Source: Actinomycetota bacterium (GTDB lineage: Bacteria > Actinomycetota > Actinomycetes > Streptosporangiales > Streptosporangiaceae). From it: 12,041 nucleotides of DNA. The notes below the pieces were generated by a model. That model searched no databases and was not told the origin of the DNA. It was given only the letters and a program-made list of their open reading frames with translations. Location: positions 1,128-13,168 of the forward strand of contig PMST01000189.1 of NCBI GenBank assembly GCA_003168295.1, read 5' to 3'. The translations under genes and the position numbers were made by a program. Below, one piece after another: positions 6,603-12,041 of this stretch; positions within the stretch are counted from its first letter, which is position 1; every line of letters starts with the position of its first letter.

Positions 6603-7348
6603 CGCGGGCCTCCGGCGACGTAGATGACCTGGCCGGAGACGAAGCCAGCGCCCTCGCCGACCAGGAACGAGATGGTGTTTGCCACGTCCTCCGGCTGGCC
6701 CACCCGCCGGACCGGGATCTGCCCCGCGGCGGCCTGCTTGAAGTCCTCGAACGGCATGCCCACGCGCGCCGCCGTGGTGGCGGTCATCTCGGTGGCGATG
6801 AACCCGGGCGCCACCGCGTTGGCCGTGACCCCGAACGGCCCGAGCTCGACGGCCAGGGTCTTGGTGAACCCCTGCAAGCCGGCCTTGGCGGCGGAGTAGT
6901 TGACCTGCCCGCGGTTACCGAGCGCGGAAGTGGAGGACAGGTTGACGATGCGCCCGTAATGCTGATCAACCATGTATTTCTGCACCGCCCGGCTCATCAG
7001 GAAGGCACCGCGCAGGTGCACCCCGAGCACTGTGTCCCAGTCGCCCTCGGACATCTTGAACAGCAGGTTGTCGCGGATCACCCCCGCGTTGTTGACCAGC
7101 ACCGTGGGCCCGCCCAGCTCGGCCGCGACCCGTTCCACCGCGGCCTTGACCTGGTCGCCGTTGCTCACGTCGGCACCCACCGCGACTGCGCGGCCGCCCG
7201 CATCGGCGATCTCCTTCACCGTTCCCGCGCACGCGGCCTCGTCCAGGTCAAGGACCGCCACCGCCATCCCGTCCGCGGCCAGCCTGCGGGCCGTCGCGGC
7301 ACCGATGCCGCGGGCCGAGCCGGTCACGATCGCGATTCTGTCTGTCAC
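6596..7348 (-). CDS. FabG-like short-chain dehydrogenase/reductase
   Basis: A 250-residue classical SDR. The Rossmann nucleotide site T-G-S-A-R-G-I-G spans 9-16, N-N-A-G is at 86-89, and the catalytic residues are S138, Y151 and K155 (N-Y-S-A-A-K), the same numbering as E. coli FabG. D34 after the second strand (V-L-D-L-D) suggests preference for NAD(H) over NADP(H). The usual tetrad Asn is replaced by H111 in V-H-L-R-G-A-F, a variant also seen in the dehydrogenase domain of peroxisomal multifunctional enzyme 2. That fits a 3-hydroxyacyl-CoA dehydrogenase in catabolism better than a fatty acid synthesis reductase; this is inference. The GTG start has AAGGAG (7357-7362) eight bases upstream, the strongest ribosome site in the block, so this gene probably leads the coupled set of SDR, two dehydrogenase subunits and GH3. 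Confidence 0.94.
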   Translation of the reverse strand: MTDRIAIVTGSARGIGAATARRLAADGMAVAVLDLDEAACAGTVKEIADAGGRAVAVGADVSNGDQVKAAVERVAAELGGPTVLVNNAGVIRDNLLFKMSEGDWDTVLGVHLRGAFLMSRAVQKYMVDQHYGRIVNLSSTSALGNRGQVNYSAAKAGLQGFTKTLAVELGPFGVTANAVAPGFIATEMTATTAARVGMPFEDFKQAAAGQIPVRRVGQPEDVANTISFLVGEGAGFVSGQVIYVAGGPRC

Positions 7349-7398
7349 TGAGCTCTCTCCTTATTTACTTGCCGAACGGGCAGTGGCGCATCGGGCCG

Positions 7399-7482
7399 GT
7401 CACGTTTTCTCCCGTGGTGGCTTTTCCGCAGGTGGTGGCTTTCCCCAAGCGACCGCTTTTCTCAAGTGGTGGCTTTCCTCAG
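7399..7482. repeat. Degenerate 17-18 base tandem repeat at the end of the ACAD gene
   Basis: On the plus strand, successive units start at 7414 (GTGGTGGCTTTTCCGCA), 7431 (GGTGGTGGCTTTCCCCAA), 7449 (GCGACCGCTTTTCTCAA) and 7466 (GTGGTGGCTTTCCTCAG), with a fifth, decayed unit at 7399-7413. On the coding strand the unit reads GAAAAGCCACCAC plus 4-5 bases. The 7466 unit encodes the last residues (R-K-A-T-T) of the acyl-CoA dehydrogenase, and the 7449 unit contains its stop codon. The remaining units fill most of the gap before the SDR gene. It looks like local duplication of the gene's 3' end. No known function. Confidence 0.75.
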
Positions 7483-8724
7483 CTCCCGGCGGGCCAGGGA
7501 CCTCTTGTGCACCTCGTCGGGACCGTCGGCAAACCGCAGCGATCGCGCGCTCGCCCACAGCTGGGCCAGCGGGAAGTCCTGGCTGACTCCGCCGCCGCCG
7601 TGGGCCTGGATCGCCTTGTCGATCACCCACTCCGCCATCGCCGGGGTCACGATCTTGATCGCCTGGATCTCGGTGTGGGCCCCCTTGTTGCCCACGGTGT
7701 CCATCAGCCATGCGGTCTTGAGCACGAGCAGCCTCGCCTGCTCGATTCCCACCCTGGATTCGGCGATCCAGTCCTGGATGACGCCCTGCTCCGCCAGGGC
7801 CTTGCCGAAGGCGGTACGGCTGGTGGCCCGCTGGCACATGAGCTCCAGGGCGCGCTCCGCGGCGCCGATCAGCCGCATGCAATGGTGGATGCGGCCGGGG
7901 CCGAGCCGGGCCTGAGCGATCGCGAACCCGTCGCCCTCGCCGGCGATCATGTTCTCGGCCGGGACGTGCACGTGGTCGAAAACAATCTCCGCGTGCCCGC
8001 CGTGCGGCCCGTCGGTGTAACCGAAGACGGTGAGCCCCCGCTTGACCGTGATCCCTGGCGTATCGCGCGGCACGAGGATCATGGAGTGCCGGCCGTGGCC
8101 GTCCGCGGTTGGCCCGCTGGCCACTGCCATCACGATGAAGATCTGGCAGTCCGGGTTCATCGCGCCGCTTGACCACCACTTGCGACCGTTGATCACGTAG
8201 CCGTCGCCGTCGCGGGCGATCGTGGTGGCGATGTTCGTCGCATCGCTGGAAGCCACGTCGGGTTCTGTCATGCAGAACGCTGACCTGATCGTGCCCTCGA
8301 GCAGCGGGCGCAGCCAGCGTTCCTGCTGCTGCGGCGACCCGAACTCGGCCAGCACCTCCATGTTGCCGGTGTCGGGCGCGGCGCAGTTCAGCGCCTCAGG
8401 GGCCAGCGCCGGGCTCCACCCGGTAATCTCGGCGAGCGCCGCGTACTGCAGGTTGGTCAGCGGCGGGTCCGGCAGGTGCGTCGCGTCCAGCCGGCGGACC
8501 GCGGCCGCCGCCTTGCCGGTCAGGAAGAGGTTCCATAGCCCGCGGCTGCGCGCCTCGGCCTTGAGCTCTTCGGTGACCGGCACCCGCTCCCACGGACGAC
8601 CCTGCCGGATCGCGGCCGCTACCTGCTCGGCGAACACCGCCTCGGCGGGATAGATCTGCTCGTCCATGAAGGCAAGCAGTCGCTTGCGCAGGTCGAGCGT
8701 CCTGGCGTCATAGCCAAAGTCCAT
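7462..8724 (-). CDS. Acyl-CoA dehydrogenase, ACAD10/11-like class
   Basis: A 420-residue acyl-CoA dehydrogenase, somewhat longer than the usual 380-400. It has the flavin loop [16 protein letters not shown] (149-164), [14 protein letters not shown] (175-188), [10 protein letters not shown] (374-383) and, at the position of the catalytic glutamate, D400 in [10 protein letters not shown]. This A-D-G-P-D-E-V-H signature is characteristic of the ACAD10/ACAD11 dehydrogenase domain and its many bacterial relatives, where Asp sits at the place of Glu. I chose the ATG at 8724 because GGGAGG (8734-8739) lies nine bases upstream. The in-frame TTG at 8733 abuts that site with no spacing. The gene precedes the SDR by 113 bases of repeat-bearing DNA and may be co-transcribed with it. 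The substrate is not evident; branched or hydroxylated acyl-CoAs are known for relatives. Confidence 0.94.
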   Translation of the reverse strand: MDFGYDARTLDLRKRLLAFMDEQIYPAEAVFAEQVAAAIRQGRPWERVPVTEELKAEARSRGLWNLFLTGKAAAAVRRLDATHLPDPPLTNLQYAALAEITGWSPALAPEALNCAAPDTGNMEVLAEFGSPQQQERWLRPLLEGTIRSAFCMTEPDVASSDATNIATTIARDGDGYVINGRKWWSSGAMNPDCQIFIVMAVASGPTADGHGRHSMILVPRDTPGITVKRGLTVFGYTDGPHGGHAEIVFDHVHVPAENMIAGEGDGFAIAQARLGPGRIHHCMRLIGAAERALELMCQRATSRTAFGKALAEQGVIQDWIAESRVGIEQARLLVLKTAWLMDTVGNKGAHTEIQAIKIVTPAMAEWVIDKAIQAHGGGGVSQDFPLAQLWASARSLRFADGPDEVHKRSLARRELRKATT

Positions 8725-8772
8725 GGAGCACAACCTCCCATAGGTCCGCTTCCATAGCGTCGCCCATCAGCC

Positions 8773-8802
8773 TATCTACCCACCAGTACGGCTGCCCGTC
8801 AC
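8773..8802 (-). promoter_or_regulatory. Weak candidate promoter for the acyl-CoA dehydrogenase operon
   Basis: Between the DUF2079 stop and the dehydrogenase start, the minus strand reads GTGACG (8797-8802), an 18-base spacer, then TAGATA (8773-8778) followed by GGCT. The -35-like box matches four of six consensus bases and the -10-like box about three. It lies about 50 bases before the start codon, a sensible place for the promoter of the catabolic block. Such matches are common by chance in an 88-base gap. Confidence 0.22.
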
Positions 8803-8812
8803 GGCTCCCCCG

Positions 8813-10519
8813 CTAGCGGCTGAGGCGGAAGACGTAGACGTCGCCGGAGTCGAAAATCTGGGTGTACACGTGTTTCGGGTAGAGCTGGGCGACGAAGGCG
8901 GGAACGTCGGTAATGGCCGGGGCGTAGTCGCTGTTCTGGCCGTCGAACACGATGTACTGAGTCCTGGGGTTGCCGCTGTTGCCGATCCAGAAGGTGTCGG
9001 CACGGGCGCCCAGCGGCGCGAGGAGATCCAGCGTGGTCTGCACGGTGGCGCCATCGGGCACCCTGGCCATGGCCGCGTCGGCCGAGGCGACATGCGGGCT
9101 GATCCGGTACGTCTGGGCGTTCCACAAGTCGCTGAGCGGGAAGCGGAAGGCCAGCGTCACGGCGATGGCCAGCATCATGGCCACGCCATAGCGCCTCGCC
9201 CCGGCGAGTACCGCGCGCCTGCGGCCGCGACGGCCGCTCCCCCAGCTCGGGAACCCGGCGGCTTCGTCGCCGTCCATGGCGGCCTGGATCCGGGCCAGCG
9301 CGGCGACGGCCGCGACGAACAGGATCGGCATCACGGTCGCGTTATAGTGCCAGAACGTTCCCCAGAAACTGCTATTCGTAGACAGGAAGCGCAGCAGCAG
9401 GCTCGGCCCGGTGATTAGTGCCAGCGGCGACCGCAGCGCGATGAACGCGGTCGGCAGCAGCAGCATGACCATCGTCTGCAGCTTGTCGGGCCACGCCCGC
9501 AAGAACTGCCTGGCCAGGCCGATCACCGACACGTGCCCGCCGGGGGCGAAGACACCTCCGTCGCTCCAGTAGTCGTAATGATGGCCCGGGCTGAAGTGCG
9601 GGATGATCACCCCGATGGCCAGAAACGACCAGGCGAAACCCCAGATCAACAGGAACAGGCCCGCCTGCATGCGGCGCTGGCCGTCCGGATCTGGGTCTGG
9701 GTTCGGGGCTGGGTTCGGGACTGGGACTGGGACCGGGTTCGGATCGCGGCGGGTGTCCCCGGCGGCCGCCGCCACGTTCGCGCGCAGGCCGGCGATGATC
9801 ATGTAAAGGCCGATGGCGGCCACGGTGAAACCCTGATCCTCCTTGACGAAGACCAGCGGAAGCGCCCACCAGACCGCGGCGTTGACGCGGCCGCGGACCA
9901 GCGCGGACAGCGAGAAGGCCAGCAGCGGAACCGCGAACGCGATCTCGTGGAAATCGAACTCGATCATCTGCTGCAGGCCCCAGCAGAACCCGTATGCGAC
10001 CGCGATCGCGCGGCCGGCTCCGGTCCCCAGTTTGTCGCGCGCGACCTGGCTCACGGCGAAGACGGACAAGGCCGTCAGCAGGGCCTGGGCGACGAGCAGT
10101 GTCGCCGCTGAGGGAAAGACACGGAAGAACGGGGCAATGAGCGCCACGATCGGCTGGAAGTGGTCGCCGAGCAGGTTGAAGCCCGCAGCCCTGGTGTCCA
10201 CGATCGGCGCCTGGAGGTGGGCGTACTGCTTGACGTACTCGGTGTAGATGCCAAGATCCCACGAGGTGGGGTTGAGCTGAATCAGCCGGAACAGCGACAG
10301 CGCGGTGTACGCACCGAAGACAGCGATCGCGATCGCCCAGGTGACCGGGTCCCGGTAGACGCCGGCGATCGCCCGTCCGGAGGCCGGTTCCGCAAGCGGC
10401 TTACTGGGGCGTGCCGCGGCGGCACGCTCAGGAACCATGGTCTCGGGCGCCGCAGTGAATGCCTCGGTCCCCCGCAGGACCGGTTCGGCGTCAGACTGGG
10501 TCCCTCGCTCCTCCAGCAT
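8813..10519 (-). CDS. DUF2079 polytopic membrane protein
   Basis: A predicted multi-span membrane protein of the DUF2079 family, about 568 residues from the ATG chosen. Family landmarks are present in order: S-W-D-L-G-I-Y after the first helix (D88), L-L-G-D-H-F-Q-P (D119-H120), a membrane helix starting at T-L-L-V-A-Q, E-F-D-F-H-E-I-A (H191) and F-V-K-E-D-Q-G (226-230). DUF2079 proteins are thought to resemble GT-C type lipid-linked glycosyltransferases, but their reaction is not established. The first 50 residues are polar and probably disordered in the cytoplasm. A proline-rich loop (about 259-279) separates two membrane helices, and the last 100 residues form a soluble, probably extracytoplasmic domain. 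The start is uncertain: an in-frame TTG at 10552 adds 11 residues, and neither site has a good ribosome binding sequence. The gene follows the ABC permease gene closely and is probably in the same transcript. Confidence 0.88.
   Translation of the reverse strand: MLEERGTQSDAEPVLRGTEAFTAAPETMVPERAAAARPSKPLAEPASGRAIAGVYRDPVTWAIAIAVFGAYTALSLFRLIQLNPTSWDLGIYTEYVKQYAHLQAPIVDTRAAGFNLLGDHFQPIVALIAPFFRVFPSAATLLVAQALLTALSVFAVSQVARDKLGTGAGRAIAVAYGFCWGLQQMIEFDFHEIAFAVPLLAFSLSALVRGRVNAAVWWALPLVFVKEDQGFTVAAIGLYMIIAGLRANVAAAAGDTRRDPNPVPVPVPNPAPNPDPDPDGQRRMQAGLFLLIWGFAWSFLAIGVIIPHFSPGHHYDYWSDGGVFAPGGHVSVIGLARQFLRAWPDKLQTMVMLLLPTAFIALRSPLALITGPSLLLRFLSTNSSFWGTFWHYNATVMPILFVAAVAALARIQAAMDGDEAAGFPSWGSGRRGRRRAVLAGARRYGVAMMLAIAVTLAFRFPLSDLWNAQTYRISPHVASADAAMARVPDGATVQTTLDLLAPLGARADTFWIGNSGNPRTQYIVFDGQNSDYAPAITDVPAFVAQLYPKHVYTQIFDSGDVYVFRLSR
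9683..9745. repeat. Proline-rich microrepeat inside the DUF2079 gene
   Basis: About 60 bases made of near-identical hexamers (GGGTTC, GGGACT, GGGTCT and similar on the plus strand). On the coding strand they encode alternating Pro with Asp, Asn, Val or Ala, from D-P-N-P-V-P through N-P-D-P-D-P-D. The repeat sits in a loop between membrane helices, and every change of one hexamer keeps the frame. Confidence 0.75.
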
Positions 10520-10559
10520 TTGCGGGCAGCCTACCGGTTCGGACTCGGCCAAGGGCGGA

Positions 10560-11318
10560 TCACACGAGCAGCAGTTTTCCGATGCGCCGGCCGGACGCCC
10601 ACAGACCCGCCAGTCCCAGTACGGCCAGGTAGGCGGCCCGCCACAGCAGCCCGGGGCCGACCACGCCCAGGGTCAGGTCGCGCAGCAGCACGACGCCCTG
10701 GTACAGCGGGGTGAACTCGACTATCACCTGGACCACCCGCGGGTAGACGCTGAGCGGATAGAAGGTCGCGGAAAACAGGAAAAGCGGCATGCTGGCCAAG
10801 ATCACGTAGTCGAAGTCCTGCCAGCTCTTCATGTACGTCGTGCCGGTCATGCCGACGGCGGCGAACGCGAAGCCGATCAGCACCGCCACCGGGACGGCCA
10901 GCACGACCCACCACGAGCGCACCAGGTCCAGCCCCAGCATGACGAGCGTGAACGCCACGGCGTAAATCGTGCCGCGGAGCAGGGCCCAGCCGATCTCACC
11001 GAGCGCTACCTGGGCCGGCCGCATCGGGGTAGCGAGGATGGCGTCGTAGAGCTTGGCGTACTTCAGCCGGAAAAAGATGTTGAACGTGGAGTCGTACATC
11101 GCGCCGTTCATCGAGGACACCGCGAGCAGGCCGGGGGCGACGAACTCCCGGTACGGGATGAGCTGGCCGCTGGGTCCGGGCACCTTGCCGACCAGCACGC
11201 CCAGCCCCAGGCCCACCGACAGCAGGTAGAACAGCGGCTCGAACACCCCGGAGGCGAACACCAGCCAGGCGTGCCGGTAGACCCGGGCGTGCCGCTCGAT
11301 CAAGAAGCCGCTAGACAT
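10560..11318 (-). CDS. ABC-2 type permease (NodJ/DrrB-like), second of a pair
   Basis: Membrane subunit of an ABC exporter, 252 residues with about six membrane helices. It has the ABC-2 landmarks: E-P-L-F-Y-L-L-S-V-G-L-G-L-G near the N-terminus, F-V-A-P-G-L-L-A-V-S-S-M-N, the A-T-P-M-R-P-A-Q-V coupling region that contacts the ATPase, and F-S-A-T-F-Y-P-L-S before the last helices. I placed the start at the ATG at 11318 because it gives the usual length. It overlaps the stop of the upstream permease by 8 bases, a sign of coupling. A longer in-frame version beginning at 11390 would add a polar, Gly/Pro-rich leader inside the other gene and is unlikely. The closest functional relatives are lipooligosaccharide (NodJ) and antibiotic (DrrB) exporters, but no substrate can be inferred. 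The partner ATPase is not in the window. Confidence 0.93.
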   Translation of the reverse strand: MSSGFLIERHARVYRHAWLVFASGVFEPLFYLLSVGLGLGVLVGKVPGPSGQLIPYREFVAPGLLAVSSMNGAMYDSTFNIFFRLKYAKLYDAILATPMRPAQVALGEIGWALLRGTIYAVAFTLVMLGLDLVRSWWVVLAVPVAVLIGFAFAAVGMTGTTYMKSWQDFDYVILASMPLFLFSATFYPLSVYPRVVQVIVEFTPLYQGVVLLRDLTLGVVGPGLLWRAAYLAVLGLAGLWASGRRIGKLLLV

Positions 11319-12041
11319 AGAGCCGCCTACGGTAGGTGCGGGCTCCCGCCCAGATCCCGGCGGACGCGAGCGCAGCCAGGTAGGCGACATGACCGAGCGC
11401 GCCGGGCAGGTCAGCGCGGCCTAGGCTGAGCGCGCGGCACAGCGCGACGCCATGCCACAGGGGCGTGGCATAGGCGAGCGGGCGCAGCCAGCCGGGCAGC
11501 TGAGACAGCGGGAAGAACGTCCCGGAGAACAGCATCAGCGGCATCATGCCGAACCTGAACAGATAGGCGAAGGAGTTCTCCTTCGTCACCATGACCGCCC
11601 AGGCCGCGATCGGGGCGGCGAAGGCGAATCCGGTGAGCACCGCGGCCGGCCAGGCCAGCACCACCCAGGGGGACCGAGCGGCCCCGAACGCGCACATGAA
11701 CACGGTGACGACGGCCGCGTTCATCGCGATCCGCATCGTCATGAACATCAGGTGACCGCGAAAGATGTCGGCGGGCCGCAACGGGGAGGCCTGCGCCCCG
11801 ATATAGATCTTGTTCCACTTGACGGAGCCGAACACCGGATAGCTTGCCTCACCCATCGCCGTATTCATGGCGCTGACAGCGAGGATGGCCGGGGCCACAA
11901 AAGCCAGGTAGCTCACACCGCCCAGGCTCGCCGTCCCGTGCTTGTCGACCAGCGAGCCGAGCCCGAAGCCCATCGCACCCAGATAGAACAGCGGGCCGAG
12001 CACGCTGGACCAGACGCTGGACCGCCAGATCCGCCGGTACA
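11311..12041 (-). CDS. ABC-2 type permease, first of a pair (N-terminus cut by window edge)
   Basis: Paralogue of the adjacent permease. The frame is open to the right edge, and the last visible upstream codons read Y-R-R-I-W-R-S-S-V-W-S-S-V-L-G-P-L-F-Y-L-G, which is the usual N-terminal amphipathic stretch and first helix of this family. The GTG at 12003 is therefore internal, not a start. Shared motifs with the neighbour are F-V-A-P-A-I-L-A-V-S-A-M-N, A-S-P-L-R-P-A-D-I, and F-S-G-T-F-F-P-L-S-Q-L-P. Two permeases encoded in tandem suggest a heterodimeric membrane channel. The ATP-binding protein is normally encoded just upstream, which here means just outside the window. Probably only 15-30 residues are missing. 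Confidence 0.92.
   Translation of the reverse strand, partial: YRRIWRSSVWSSVLGPLFYLGAMGFGLGSLVDKHGTASLGGVSYLAFVAPAILAVSAMNTAMGEASYPVFGSVKWNKIYIGAQASPLRPADIFRGHLMFMTMRIAMNAAVVTVFMCAFGAARSPWVVLAWPAAVLTGFAFAAPIAAWAVMVTKENSFAYLFRFGMMPLMLFSGTFFPLSQLPGWLRPLAYATPLWHGVALCRALSLGRADLPGALGHVAYLAALASAGIWAGARTYRRRLYV

Noticed and set aside
4270..6623. Plus-strand open frames of 362 and 349 codons opposite the dehydrogenase pair.
   Set aside because: Same antisense artefact: no ribosome sites, no domains, and fully covered by intact minus-strand enzymes.
7400..8179. A 259-codon minus-strand frame overlapping the ACAD gene and running through the repeat.
   Set aside because: Its composition is almost entirely Arg, Gly, Asp and Pro, typical of a shifted frame; the accepted frame has all dehydrogenase motifs.
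8810..8819. A 10-base palindrome CCGCTAGCGG at the DUF2079 stop codon, a possible terminator.
   Set aside because: A perfect palindrome leaves no loop, flanking pairing is poor and no T-run follows, so a terminator is not supported.

Overview
The window is GC-rich DNA with strong G/C bias at third codon positions, frequent GTG starts and short gene overlaps. Together with a GlnR-type operator, paired FadE-like acyl-CoA dehydrogenases and a DUF2079 membrane protein, this points to a soil-type actinomycete (Actinomycetota). I cannot name the genus. Every gene I accept is on the minus strand, so the biological reading order runs from high to low coordinates.

Layout in transcription order. (1) 12041-10560: two overlapping ABC-2 type permease genes. 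The first runs off the right edge, and their ATPase is not in view. (2) 10519-8813: a DUF2079 polytopic membrane protein, immediately downstream and probably in the same transcript. (3) 8724-7462: an acyl-CoA dehydrogenase of the ACAD10/11-like class. (4) 7348-4228: a tightly overlapped block of a FabG-like SDR dehydrogenase, a catalytic acyl-CoA dehydrogenase subunit and a second subunit that lacks the catalytic glutamate; the last two look like an alpha2beta2 heteromer. (5) 4226-1710: a GH3 beta-glycosidase with an inserted PA14 domain, starting 1 base after the stop of the preceding dehydrogenase gene. (6) 1709-1250: a non-coding stretch with inverted repeats, a probable fragment of a methyltransferase gene and a good GlnR-like operator. 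(7) 1249-1: an ammonium transporter (Amt), cut at its C-terminal end by the left edge.

Working together: the SDR, the dehydrogenase pair and probably the upstream dehydrogenase form a CoA-thioester oxidation module (beta-oxidation-type chemistry on a fatty acyl, terpenoid or sterol side chain). The GH3 enzyme is coupled to this module and has no signal peptide. That suggests, but does not prove, that the substrate arrives as a glycoside and is deglycosylated in the cytoplasm. The amt gene is a separate, nitrogen-controlled unit. The permease/DUF2079 block is probably an envelope or export function.

Most of the window is ordinary actinobacterial chromosome. I found no CRISPR array, transposon, tRNA, rRNA or clearly novel system. 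The points most worth a second look are the glycosidase/acyl-CoA module, the short degenerate tandem repeat that starts inside the last codons of the ACAD10/11-like gene, and the methyltransferase remnant that ends at a perfect inverted repeat.
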